A DNA stretch of 64,000 bases from Bombardia bombarda (taxonomy: Eukaryota; Ascomycota; Sordariomycetes; Sordariales; Lasiosphaeriaceae), in NCBI GenBank assembly GCA_030512295.1, contig JAULSR010000007.1, positions 768,501-832,500 of the forward strand, in the 5' to 3' direction. The notes beneath the pieces were generated by a model. The model was not told where the DNA came from, did not search any database, and was given only the letters and a program-made list of their open reading frames with translations. Both the position numbers and the translations under genes were made by a program. This document shows positions 44,797 through 56,600 of this stretch, one piece after another (positions within the stretch are counted from its first letter, which is position 1; each line of letters begins with the position of its first letter).

Positions 44797-46938
44797 ATGG
44801 AGACATGGAACCTGCACATTGCGAACCAGTTGTACTCACCCCTCCAAGGAACACTGCCTTTGCGTCTTCTTCTTCTCCAACCGGGCGCCCCCTTCGATCC
44901 GATCAAATGCGACCTCGTTCCGTGCCAGCTCAACGACGTTCAGCACACATACGACGCCACATCGTACACCTGGGGGTCTCCCGAGGACCCCCCACAAGTC
45001 GAATGCAATGGCCTTACCATGAAGGTGCAGAGGAACGCCTTCGACATGCTGACCGACCTACGCCTATGTGATCGGCCCCGCACAGTCTGGATCGACGCAA
45101 TTTGCATCAACCAGAGCGACGTCCAGGAACGCTCACAACAGGTGCGAATGATGCATCAGGTCTACGAGCGTGCCAAATGTGTGGTGGTTTGGCTTGGGCG
45201 ACCAGACGAAGACAGCCGTCTCGCCATGAGGTATGCTGGAGGCCTAAATCCAGCAAGCCACATTGAGGAGCTAGGTGACATTCTCGTGATGGAGTACACC
45301 ATCAGCGATCCGCACTTCAAAAAGAAGCAATACTTCCTCGATCCACCACCTGAGACAGCAAAGGCCAAAAAGCTTGCCGCGGCCATGGTGAGCCTGATCA
45401 ACCGTCCCTGGTTCAACCGAGTATGGGTTCAACAGGAAGCAGCCGCCTGCCGCAACACACATGTGATATGCGGCCCGGATACGGTTGATTGGGACAACAT
45501 CTTCGCCCTCGGCTGGCTTCTATCCCCTCGACAGGCAGAACTTTGGCCTAGCTACTTGCCCTACACGTACCAGGCCTCTCGGAACAATCTTTACGCCATT
45601 ACCGAGATTCAATCACACAAGATAACACGCTCTCGCTTCGAGGCCAAGAATAAAGACAAGCCCTGGAGAACGCGCAGCCTCAGAAATAGGCTCATCAATG
45701 CCCGTCTTTACGCCGCAACAGATCCCCGGGACAAGATCTTTGCACTGCGCAACCTCTCTTTCCGCGACATATCCACATGGGCTCCCGAGGCGGACTACAC
45801 CATACCCTGGGAGATCTTGTATACCGATGTTGCCCTGCGTATGATGAAGAATGGCTGGTTGAACGTGCTGTCAAACTGCGGCAAATGCCAACACCCTCCT
45901 GGTTGGATCCTTCCGTCGTGGGCACCAGACTACAGACAGAGAGTGGGCATTATATCGGACCGGAAAACCGAGATAACGGAAAAGCCAGGATGGTGTGCAG
46001 GGGGTGTGGGCTCAGACTCTACGGGGTCTGCACCTCTGTTGAGCCTCGCAGTGAGGACAGGACAGCTGAACAAGAACAGCCGTCGGAAGATTGACCCTGC
46101 GAAGATGTCAAACGAACTTCGAAGTTTCAACGGCCCGCTAAAGCAGCTTCTTCAGACGTATATAAGTATACGGTGCTTGATGGCAGATGAGATTGTGCAC
46201 ATCGGTGGTGATCTGTCCGATATCCCTGACGACAAGTGGAAGAACGATGATGCGTCTCAGATATATATCGCTTACATCAACCAAGACCTGGAGTACCTAC
46301 AACCGCTACCATCAAAGACTTATATGAATGGCGATGCCATGACAGAAGCATATAAGCTGACCCTCATCACGACAGTGGATCACCAGGAAACGGCCATTGG
46401 GTCAGATTACACTCTTCAAAATTGGGATCCATGGTTCCAGCGGTTGAAGACTGAAGACTGCGATCCGGATGATCTGAGCTGGAACAATTACCCCATGAAC
46501 AAGGCAATTCAGAACTCTGGCGTACTTCGTGGTCTACGCTTTGCAGTAACCAAACATGGGTACCTTTGTCTCGTACCAGCCATGTCGCAGATCCGCGACA
46601 CCGTTGCCATCATAAAGGGGTACACCATGCCTGTTGTGCTTCGTCCCTGGACAACATCTCCGGGGACGGCTATAGGGGCGACCCCAACCACCAGGCCAGC
46701 TCAGACGGAAGAGTACTTTGAACTAGTTGGCGATGCATATGTACATGGCATGATGAATAACGAGGCGGCGTGTATCAATGACGAGTTTAGATGTAAGGCA
46801 AATCCCACGCCAGCTCAGCGAGACAAAATGTTGAGAGCGGCAAAGAAAAATAACGGTGAGGCCTGGAGTGAGCTGGGGTTTGGAGATTACACTCGAGTAC
46901 TGGATACGGTAGGGTTGCGCTGGGTGAATCTGGTGTGA
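44797..46938 (+). CDS. Heterokaryon-incompatibility (HET) domain protein, intact
   Basis: Single exon of 713 codons with a good start (accATGGAG). The HET domain lies at roughly residues 45-200: TYDATSYTWGSPEDPPQVEC, VWIDAICINQSDVQERSQQV, RMMHQVYERAKCVVVWLG. Then RPWFNRVWVQQEAAA and DPRDKIFALRNLS follow, the usual downstream landmarks of class HET-6/tol-like proteins. The C-terminal half shows no second known domain. HET proteins trigger cell death after fusion of unlike strains, usually with a partner locus. Here the gene is head-to-head with a deleted HET gene and close to a broken NLR and an ankyrin protein. No frameshift, unlike its neighbours. Confidence 0.9.
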   Translation: METWNLHIANQLYSPLQGTLPLRLLLLQPGAPFDPIKCDLVPCQLNDVQHTYDATSYTWGSPEDPPQVECNGLTMKVQRNAFDMLTDLRLCDRPRTVWIDAICINQSDVQERSQQVRMMHQVYERAKCVVVWLGRPDEDSRLAMRYAGGLNPASHIEELGDILVMEYTISDPHFKKKQYFLDPPPETAKAKKLAAAMVSLINRPWFNRVWVQQEAAACRNTHVICGPDTVDWDNIFALGWLLSPRQAELWPSYLPYTYQASRNNLYAITEIQSHKITRSRFEAKNKDKPWRTRSLRNRLINARLYAATDPRDKIFALRNLSFRDISTWAPEADYTIPWEILYTDVALRMMKNGWLNVLSNCGKCQHPPGWILPSWAPDYRQRVGIISDRKTEITEKPGWCAGGVGSDSTGSAPLLSLAVRTGQLNKNSRRKIDPAKMSNELRSFNGPLKQLLQTYISIRCLMADEIVHIGGDLSDIPDDKWKNDDASQIYIAYINQDLEYLQPLPSKTYMNGDAMTEAYKLTLITTVDHQETAIGSDYTLQNWDPWFQRLKTEDCDPDDLSWNNYPMNKAIQNSGVLRGLRFAVTKHGYLCLVPAMSQIRDTVAIIKGYTMPVVLRPWTTSPGTAIGATPTTRPAQTEEYFELVGDAYVHGMMNNEAACINDEFRCKANPTPAQRDKMLRAAKKNNGEAWSELGFGDYTRVLDTVGLRWVNLV

Positions 46939-47701
46939 AGAGTCCGAGACTGCATTTGGAACATATCCGAGAAGTCTGCAAAGGCATCACACAGGTGCGG
47001 CAGTCAGAATCCTCAGGATGCTACCCACACAGCCCCGGATTTCAAAAAGAGATTGATGGAAGAGACTTGGGACTCGGATTATGTCAGTCCCGCATCTCCT
47101 AACTTGCACCAAGAAGGTCGCGAGGCGGTGAAGAGGCCCTCGAGATGGCTTGCAAATAGGACGACATGCAAGACAATAGACCCACGACGATGACCCTACG
47201 TTCTTCAACGCCCATCTTGCAATAGAGGGCTGCAAACACTTTCGACACCCAATCCGACTTTCCAGCCCTACAATCCTACAATCATTTTTCTAAAATTGCT
47301 GGACATGTCCTGCATTTAGGGTTGCCATTTGGCATGGAGCTAAGGTCTTTGCATAAGCTCTGTCAGCTTCTGTCTTGCTTCTTCTCTATCTGATAGGCTG
47401 TTTTGGTGGGACCGATTCAGGTTCTGGGTAAGCGACATATGCATACATCAACGGACCTACTTCATATTGGTACTCCCAATGTCCGAGCCAGACATGCAAC
47501 TCTGTTGGCGGCGTTTTGCCTAGAGTGGCAGATTTCTGCTGTATAACCATGAGAGGATTACGGTATAAAAGGACATGATCCATCGCAACTCCGATGGATA
47601 GCTGCTGCTGCTTTAGAAATGGTCTTGACATTGTGCGCATGGAGAGCGCTGAGTCAAGTAACTGGACTTGATAATTATCACAACTCGCAACGTCTCACAT
47701 C
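46939..47701. other. Intergenic; possible small minus-strand protein at 47386-47640
   Basis: An 84-codon minus-strand frame (MDHVLLYRNPLMVIQQKSA, then ELHVWLGHWEYQYEVG) has balanced composition and could be a real small gene, but no family is recognised. Otherwise nothing. Confidence 0.35.
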
Positions 47702-48270
47702 ATGAAATACCAACACATTCTCAATGCTATTGCAGGCGCCTACAGTCTGGTCAACACGACAGTGTGAGTATAGGATGCAAGATATCACAGCACCTTTCTG
47801 AAGTCAAGAAGCTGATTAGGCTGATGGGCAGCTTACTCGACGGCGTTGTCCAGCCACCAAGCTCCGACTGGGGCAGCAGCTCGCATGGAACCCTCGTCTA
47901 CACTGCAACAGGCTACGTCTCGGTGGTCATCACAACGCTGGTGCCCGAGTTACGTCCAGTCAACGTGACGTGGCCGCCACGCACAGGGCAGACAGACGCA
48001 GACTGGCTGCTGGTGGGCAGACACTCGCTTTCGTACTCGGGGCACATGTCGATCAGCGATGATGTGCCATATGCAAGAATTCCACCGACCAAGAAGTCCG
48101 GCACGGTTTTGCACGGGCCGATAATTGTATCCCCAGTCAATAGTCTGGAGGACACTGTCATGGAGAGGAATTATACCGTCTTAGAGGCGAAAGGGGATGG
48201 GTTGTATCTAAAGATTGACTTTCACACTAGGTCGGTGGAGAGTATTCTTTGGTGGAAGAAGATGGACTAA
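47702..48270 (+). CDS. Lipocalin-like domain protein
   Basis: Two exons: 47702-47763 and 47832-48270, with a 68-nt intron (GTGAGT..CAG). Total 501 nt, 167 codons including stop. The spliced start reads MKYQHILNAIAGAYSLVNTT and joins to VLLDGVVQPPSSDWGSS, the usual opening of small fungal lipocalin-like proteins (G-x-Y/W-x-L-V then a polar strand). It goes on with GTLVYTATGYVSVVITT, LSYSGHMSIS, GTVLHGPIIVSP, MERNYTVLEAKGDGLYL and a C-terminal LWWKK. There is no signal peptide. Such proteins often lie beside metabolic or polyketide genes and may bind or isomerise small hydrophobic compounds. The ligand is unknown. Confidence 0.75.
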
Positions 48271-48710
48271 GGTCACTACCTGTGCAGATTGGAGGCTGAA
48301 TTGGAGTCGAGACTTACCAATGGAATGAAACACACCATACCACATAGCTGTTTTTTTTCTTCTGGTTTACAAAATGGTGGAGTGGAGGATTGGATCTACA
48401 AACGAGGTAGCATTGCGTCGACAGCAGCTGGGAGAACCCCGCATCAGGTAAATACTATACATGTAATTGCTGGAAGAATACTGATGACCTTTCCGGGGAG
48501 CTTAGCCGAGTGGATGATCGTGCCTCGATCCGACCAGTTTCTATAACAATCCCACTATGAATCGGAGACAGGCAGGTCCCAGTGACGGGGACCTGGTTCG
48601 AACAATGTTCAAATACCATGAGCTTGGATCGTCAACCCGGATACTGGATCTCTGACATTGACATGTTGGTAGATGATTAACAGGAGTTGTTCCCCATCAA
48701 AACCTCAGTT
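48271..48710. other. Intergenic, no gene
   Basis: About 440 bases, promoter of the GH79 gene. A short frame at 48289-48546 has no recognisable content. Confidence 0.4.
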
Positions 48711-50353
48711 ATGAAGTACTCGTGTGTAGCCCAGTTGGGCGCCATTCTGGCAACAGCAACATCAGCAACAGCATCATCCGCACCCAAACCACCATACTAC
48801 GATCTCAAGACAGCACCATCGTCCCCCATCTCCCAACCTCACACCCCCCAATTCGTCAGCTACTCATTCGAACCCGCCTTTTGGACCGAGTTCTTTGGCG
48901 AACCTTCCTCCCCACGCAACCTAACCTTCACCCTCCTCAACCACCTCCACGCCCGCGGCGCCCGCCCCATCGTCCGCACAGGCGGCATCACCATGGACAG
49001 CATGACCTACAACCCCAACCTCACCCTCTCGGCCGTGCGCACTGAGAACGGCAAAGGCGGCATCTACCGCACCACTGTCGGCCCCGCCTTCTACAAGCAA
49101 TGGGACAACTTCCCCCCGGCACCTCCTTCGTCGCGACCCTCAACTTCGGCAACAACTCCCTCCCCATCGCCCAGGGCCTCGCCGCCGCCGCCTACACCCA
49201 CCAGCGCGGCAAGATCGCCTACTACGAGCTCGGCAACGAGCCAACCAACTACCCGACCGCGCGCTGGCAGGGCAGCACCGCCGCCTACGTCTCCCAATGG
49301 CGCAACTTTACGTCCCAGATCGACATCTCCTCAACCCACAACGCCTCCCACGGCAAGTGGTGGGCGTCCTCCGCGACCACCGACGTCACCCCGTTGAAAG
49401 TCCGTCCATCAGACCTCATCCCGGCGGGTATAAACTCCACGGGACAAGTAGGCCAGTACTCGATCCACTCGTACGCCTTTGCGACGTGCGACCCCGCGCG
49501 CGACCGCCTCGCCACGACAGCCAACGTCCTGAACCACACGTCCCTCCTCCGCTATGCTGATGTGGAAATCTACCCCTCCGCCAAGGCCGCCATGGACACG
49601 GGCGCGCAGTGGGTCGTGGGCGAGTTCAACAGCATCGCCTGCAGCGGCAAGCCGGGGGTATCAGATACGTTCGCGCAGGCGCTGTGGACGGCTGATGTCG
49701 AGCTCATTTATGCGGTGAGGAACGCGAGCAGCGTGCATCTGCACCAGGGGGCGACGTTGCTGTTTCAGAGCAACCAGCAGAGCAACACGCCCGGGGACGA
49801 CGGCACGCCGGGGTTTAGCAGCTATAGCTTGTTGTACCCCGTCAACTCGACCAAGAGGGGGGAGGCGAGGGTGCTGCCGGTGTTTGTGTCGCAGCTGTTG
49901 GTGGTGGAGGCGCTAGCGGGTGGGGGAAGGATTGCTGCGTTGAAGACGCCCAAGGGGGTGGATGAGGAGGGGTTTGCGGCGTATGGGGTGTTTACTTCTA
50001 CCAGTGCTAGTGGGAAGGGTAAGGATAAGGGTATTATTGTGAGAGATGAAGTGAAGAAGGAGAAAAGGGGGGAAGCACTAGCAAGGTTGGTGGTGTTGAA
50101 CATGAAGCCGTATTATGCTGATAGCACGGTGGCGAGAGGGACTGTGTGGTTGGATATTGGGGAGCACAGGGGCGCGACGGTCAAGAGGATGACGGCGCCG
50201 TCGGTGGATGAGAAGGACGCGGCCAGGGTGACGTGGGCTGGACAGTCGTTTAGGGATGGCAAGGCAGTGGGGGATGTTGTCGTGGAGAACCTTGGGCCGA
50301 ATGAGAGGGTGTCAGTGAAGGAGAGCGAAGGGGTTCTTGTTACATTCAAGTAG
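48711..50353 (+). CDS. Glycoside hydrolase family 79 (beta-glucuronidase/heparanase type), secreted; frame broken at a C-run
   Basis: Start at 48711 (MKYSCVAQLGAILATATSAT, a signal peptide). N-terminal barrel part: PQFVSYSFEPAFWTEFFG, RPIVRTGGITMDSMTYN. At 49112-49117 a run of six C requires a seventh to keep frame: WDNFP on one side and PGTSFVATLNFGNNS on the other. Catalytic landmarks follow intact: YYELGNEPTNYP (acid/base Glu), YSIHSYAF and WVVGEFNSIACSG (nucleophile Glu), then LYPVNSTKRGEARVLPVF and the C-terminal beta domain with GH79C character to 50353. Expected to release glucuronic acid or 4-O-methyl-glucuronic acid from extracellular glycans. It is tail-to-tail with the Gt4C-type gene, 254 bases away. 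The homopolymer position makes a sequencing error plausible. Confidence 0.85.
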
Positions 50354-50607
50354 GTACACTCAGGGTCATTATTGTACTTAGTTCTTGCCTGGAATGAAAG
50401 GACAGTTCCAACAGCGCAAGAGTTCAACCGCGATAGTGTAAATAAACAAGGCTTTTATTCTATGTGGCATGGATATCCCATTTACAAACATTAAATCTAC
50501 TAACAAATACGTGCCAAAAGATGCTCAGACAACCAACCCAAACCATTACTTTCGCCTTCATATGCATCAATCCATGAGCCCATCAACATATACCAGTCAT
50601 CACAGTC

Positions 50608-53600
50608 CTAAACAACATCATCCCCTCTGCCACCCCCACTTCCCCTTGGACTCCTCTCCCGAATCTTACTCAACCGCTTCCCCCGATACGGCACCCTCGA
50701 CGGCGGAAACTCCTGCCACTTGACACTAACCTTCCTCTTAATATCCCCTCCTGCAGCAATCCTCTCCCTCTCTTCCTGCTCCTCATCCGGCCACACTATC
50801 CTGTCCCCCTCTACATCCATATCCGACAAGAAGCCAAGTTGGCTCGTTGATCTTGTCCCCATCCCTGTCCCTGTCCCTGTCCCTGTCCCTGATGCCCCTG
50901 GATCACCAACCCTAACCCCCAAAGCGGCCAACTTGGCCTCCCCCCGCATCTGCGCCAGATGCCACTGCACCCAGTACATCTGCTCATGCTCCCTCAGATA
51001 CCTCTTCCCATGGAACCCGCGGAGCACCACCTTACGACTCAACATTCCCAGGTGTCTGCGCGCTTCCTTCTTCTCGTGCATACGCTTCGTCAGCCACTTG
51101 ACCTCGTGCTCCGCCAGCACGTCGGGCATGACCAAACTCGGCAGCACTGAGCCGCGCTTGTCCACGTCGCCGGCGAACTTGGCCCACGGCCCAGCCATAG
51201 CCAACATGGCAATTTGGGCGCGAGCGAGACCTGTTGGGTCATTGGGCGGGACTACCTCCCCATAGCAGACGGATGGGTCCTCGGGGTCAGTCAACACCAG
51301 GGCTGTGGCGCCGACGGCAGTTGCCACGATCGGCACGCCGGCCAGCGCTGCCTCGGCTACGGCGAGTGGTAGACCTTCAGACAGTGACGAGTTCATAAAC
51401 AGCCATGCGTCCTTGAGGATCTCGCTGGGCTTGCCGAAGCCCTTGAGAATGACGTGGTTGGTGAGGTTGCACGACTCAATCAGCCGCGCCATGTCGATGT
51501 CGTAGTCGGGTTCGCGGTCGCGCGCCCCGTAGATTAGTAGTCGGTAATCGTGGAAACCGAATTTGTTAACGATGACGTCCGCTGCCAGGATGGCCGTCTT
51601 GATGTCCTTGATGAACTGCACATTCGACAACATGACCACCGTCGGCGTCGTGGAACGGACCTCGTCCACGGGCTGGAAGGCGTCCATGTTGCTGACGCCG
51701 TTGACAATGGGGTCGATCTTGCGGCTGAACTTCTTGCTGTGCTCGAGACGGTTGTTATCGGTGCCTAGGTCGGCTTCCCATATTCTATGCAGAGGTCAGT
51801 CAGTGTACGCGTGTACTCTAATAGGTGAATACCATCTGGAGAAGTAAAGTAACATACGGGTTAAACACGGGCGTGCAGGGAAGCACCACATCTGCGTGAA
51901 AGTAAGCCAACCGCATGGCGAGACCGATTCCCGACAAAAGCATCGACTGCACCGGCAGCGGCAATGTTGACTGCGCGGGGCTAATGTTCAGACAGCACTC
52001 CCTCCACAAAATAGCATGATCCCAGATGCCAAACGTCGCGCCACGCCGGTATTTCAGCAACATCCCAAACAGACTGCTGATCCCATGATGGGTGCTCTGA
52101 AACACCTTTGGGCAATTTTCCGGCGTCTGCACCGAGAAGATGAAGAAATACGACGTGTAAATGGCCAGCGTGTCCCTAAAGTCGGACATGGTCGGCTTCT
52201 CTAGCTCGAAATAGTCGGCGGGGTCGTTGATATCCGGATCGTCGTATCGCGTTAGCCAGGCATCTGCCCATGCAGTCGCCACCTCCTTCGACTCCCACGT
52301 TTTGTTGTAGTCCTTGCGCTCAAAGTACCGGAATATCCCAAAGACAGCATTGCTGTACTTGTGCATGTCTGATCTCGAGATGTGCTTTGACCTCGCGCCC
52401 TTGACGAACAGCCTGAGAAGTGGCACAAAGGTGCCGACAATGTCGCGCCGGGCATCGGTATTCGCAATCTTCTTGTCCACTTCAGCCTCCAGAAGATTGT
52501 CAATGACACCGTGGTTTGGCGTCCTGCCATCTAGTCCCCACAGGGGTATGACCTTGAGAGACTGCACGTTCTTCTCAACCTGGAAGCGCGGGATTCCATA
52601 CTCGTTGGCAGACTCGGCCAAGACATGGTTCCGTATCGTGCTGTGGCCGTTGACCAGATCCCGACGGCAGTTGGACACTCCGCCGGGAGACTCAGGCCAA
52701 CACCCAATATCGTTGAAAATGACCGATATCCGATCATTGGTATCCTTGAAACAATCCTCCGGCCTCGTCGTGACGTGGTTCGCATCCTTGCCAAGGCCCA
52801 TGGCGTAAAGGTCTGCGGACTTTATTGGCAACATGCAGACCTCAGATACGTCCTTCTCGATCTCGATAGCCGCCACAATCTGGTCAATCTCCGAGTTGAG
52901 CGCCTTCTTTGCCTTGGAGAGTTGTCCAGACCCACGAGCCGACCAGTATTTATCCAAAAGCGGCTCCTCCCTCAAGATCAGCTCATCCACCCAGCAAGCC
53001 GTGATGGCATCCAAAGTGCCCGTCTTGCGCCAGTGGTTCCACAGCTCCGTTCTGAGCCACCAAGTCGGCACCTTCCTGTATACCACTTTCTTCCGCCAAT
53101 ACTGCCACGCCGCGGGGTTGAGGAGCGATGCCCACGACAACTTCATCCCCGAAAACTTTGCCATTCGCCGGATCTGATCTTTGGTATGATAGATCAATAA
53201 ATCGTCATTCTCAAACGACACGTCGGACGGTCGCTGCTGGAGAAGCTCCTCATGCTCAAAAAGACGAGGTGCGCTGGACACTACCGCTGCTGCGCCCCCC
53301 TCCTCCGAGACTGTTGTCACCATGACAGGGTCGCGGCGATGCTGGTAATCGCTCGTGGTCACATAGACCTTATCTGCAATATCCTTCATGACCCTGCACA
53401 CGCGGTCTGAAGGGACCCAGTTGCACTCGTCAGCGACATCCTCACGAAGTGGAACACCCCAGTATACTGTGAGGGATCCGGCGGTGGGAGGCTTCACAGC
53501 TGTGATTTTTGCCTTCAGCACCTCGTGACTTCGCTTGGAACCTGACTTGTAGAAGTACTGCACTGAGTATACTGCTGTCCCAAGGGAAATGATTGCATTG

Positions 53601-56600
53601 GTTACCCTTCCCTTCTTGTCGTAGTTGTATAGTTTGCGTATGCCAGTTCTGATGACGTTCTTGGAAGTTGGGAATCGTGTCTTATTATCGATGCGGTATG
53701 TGTACGTTGAACTGACCTGGCCATCTGGGGCCTTGTCCATGCGACTAACGAGACGACATTTGGCATCATACTCTGCAGTCGACGCGGGCTTTTCCTCCTC
53801 CGGACGTTCGGAAAGGGTGCCACCAAAGATCTCCAACATCATTGGAACTTCTTCGTTCTTGAGAAGAAAGCCCGTGACGGTCTTGCGGCGCAGCTCGACA
53901 ACAACCGAGTTCTTGTGCAGCGTGCGTGAAGCTCCTTTTCTGGCCAGACGCGAAATGTTGACCAAGGCTTTGTGGTCATACACCAACACGGTATAAGTCC
54001 AGGCATTTTTCATGTGCCAGCAGAGTCTCCATATGAAGAGCAGGATTGTGATTGTGACATCTCTGGTCCGTTTATGATGGCGAAGAGAATACCACAGCTC
54101 CCTCTCGATATTTGAGCCCGCACCCGAGATGATGGCGATCCACTTCGCAACAGTCGCGGGAACAATAATCACCAGTTCCAACATGCACTTGAGCAATCCA
54201 ATGGCTCCTCTAATGATGCTCACTGGTTCGTCATGGGGAGCAAATCCCACCGAAATGGAGCTCGCAAAGTCTTCGTCTGAGCTTGAGAAATCGTCGAGAA
54301 GCTTCAGCCTGTCACTTGCCTTATTGTAGATTCGGAGGCATAGCGCGACGTGAAAGTCTATCTCCTGGACGTCAATGCTGCTTGCCTCGGCCCAAGTCCC
54401 GAAAGCTTGCGACCACTGCATCGGTTCGCCGACAACACGGCTGACAATTGCCTCTCTGACTGCCCGAGGAAGAAGACCCCACTGAGAGTCAATATCGATT
54501 CCAAGGCATAAATGCTTGAGAAGCTTGGTGTTTGTCCGTCTCATAATAGATTGCAGTCCGTGCTTGTCCTCTAGAGCAATTTGGAAGTCGATTCGTCTCG
54601 ATATTAGATCTGTATCTGGTAAGAAGTGTTCTGCCTGAACGGCATGGAGTGAACTCAATCCCACCACTGCGCGAGATGTATGGTAAAGGACTGCCTCGAC
54701 GATTCTGTATGCTAGTCAGTAGACTGCTTGAAACGGCTAGTATGACCCAGGATTCGCTCACATATGTGCAGATAGCAATTGCCACGAAGGAGAATTAAGC
54801 TCGTCCTCTCCAAGAAAACCGACTGTTAGGAACAGGACATCGTCTTCCAGTTTGCTGAATGAGATACAGTTCTCAAGTCCGGCATCAATAAACGTTGATC
54901 GAGAGCATAGGTTGACCCTGATGCGATTGTTCTTCCACATCTCTGACGCAACTTCCAGAAGGTCCGTTGCCCAGGGGACAGCCACGGCTTGTTGGGATGG
55001 TCTCTTCGCACTCAGACGGAGGATCTCCGGGATTGTCTGTGAGACTGTTGTCCTCTGACCGCTTGCGACCAGGACTCCAGGCAGACTTCTCCATAGCCCA
55101 ACCTCGTAAGTCATGGACGGGTCATCCGATCTTGCTAACGTGGGCTGCTTCCAGATTTTGGCATTATCCTCACCAGAAGAAGACTGGTTCGGCGTTACAA
55201 GGCTATAATCTTTCCAGGCCCACAGAGATGTCAATATTGCTGCCATTCCCGCAGTGACATTCAGTGCTAAGACATCCAGATAAGGGGGTGGATTGTCTCG
55301 ATAGATGCCATGAAGAACACAGCCTGTGATGAAGCCAGCGGCGGCTGAAACCAAGAGCGATGTGATGTGATACTTGATATTAGTAGTAAAGCAACGGTTA
55401 AACTGTGTCGCATGTTAAAATTGTGAGTCTGCGAGGAATCTCACCCCGGAAAGACATACCTGCATCATAATAACGGCAGAGTAGGCCAGGCAGTACAGAT
55501 AGTACATGCGCAGCGCTTCCATGTTTGACACCAGCGTCCAGACACAGATGGTCGCACAGCCCAGTATGACCATGACTCGACAGGTAATTGTCAACAACCC
55601 GGTCAGGTATCTTCGCTTCCGAGCACTACACAAAGCAGGTCAGTTTGTCAATTAAGAAACAGAACACAAAAGGGCCGCATACCTTTCCCACTTCTGCGCT
55701 ACCGCAATAGCATCCTCAGAAGTCGAAAGCTTCTCATGTGACAACTTGTAGTTAGCCTGCCAGTACTTCTCAAGAGTAGCGTCCAACGTCATGACTGAGG
55801 CGCAAAAGTACAGGATGGCGAAGCAGATGGCGTATCTAGATGTAAAGTCCGAAAAGAGGCTGATTGGTGGCGAGTTGACCGCCATGACGATGCTGACCCA
55901 ACGATCCATTAGAAAGATGAGAAACAGTGCCACATTTTGGCCAATCTATGATATCCGTTAGCATAAGGTCTTATAGTCAACTATCGAGAGTGGCGGTTCT
56001 CACATCCAAACGGGCATAGCGAAAGAGCAAGAAAATGCTATGTTCTTTCAGTCCTTGTGCCATTGATCGCCTCTTCTTGACAGCCTGGTCCAGCTGGGCA
56101 AACCACGAGACACAAAACAGCTCATCTGGCTCTTTTTCCTCGTTGTCCGTCTTCAGAAGCCACTCGATATACGGTAGGCCTCTCTCAACCCGACGTACCA
56201 GCGAGTCGGGAGGCGTAGAGAGACGCTTTGTGCTGAACACATTTTGCCTGTACGACTCAACATTTTCGCGAAATGTTTGTAAAGCAAGCTTCCTCAGATG
56301 GTCGGGGTTCTTCTCACTAGTCTTTTCCATCAAGGGCTGGCTGCTGTCCTCGTTTGCCTCTTGATCTTTCATCCTAGAGGAGTACCATGTGACAATATCC
56401 TTCTCGGTGATAGTAGGAATATTGTCGATCCAGTTGACCCACTCGTGGCACAGCTGGCGATACTGAAACAGCAATAACATCAAGAATACATACCCGACGG
56501 TTAGATAGATGATGAGATCATAACCATTGATGAATGTTGAAATGACTGGAGAGATGAAAAGCAGGGGTATCGTCCTCCAAAGAACCGTGCGACCAGACGT

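Noticed and set aside
48590..48605. GGTTCGAAC, resembling a tRNA T-arm
   Set aside because: No matching acceptor, D-arm or anticodon arm around it.
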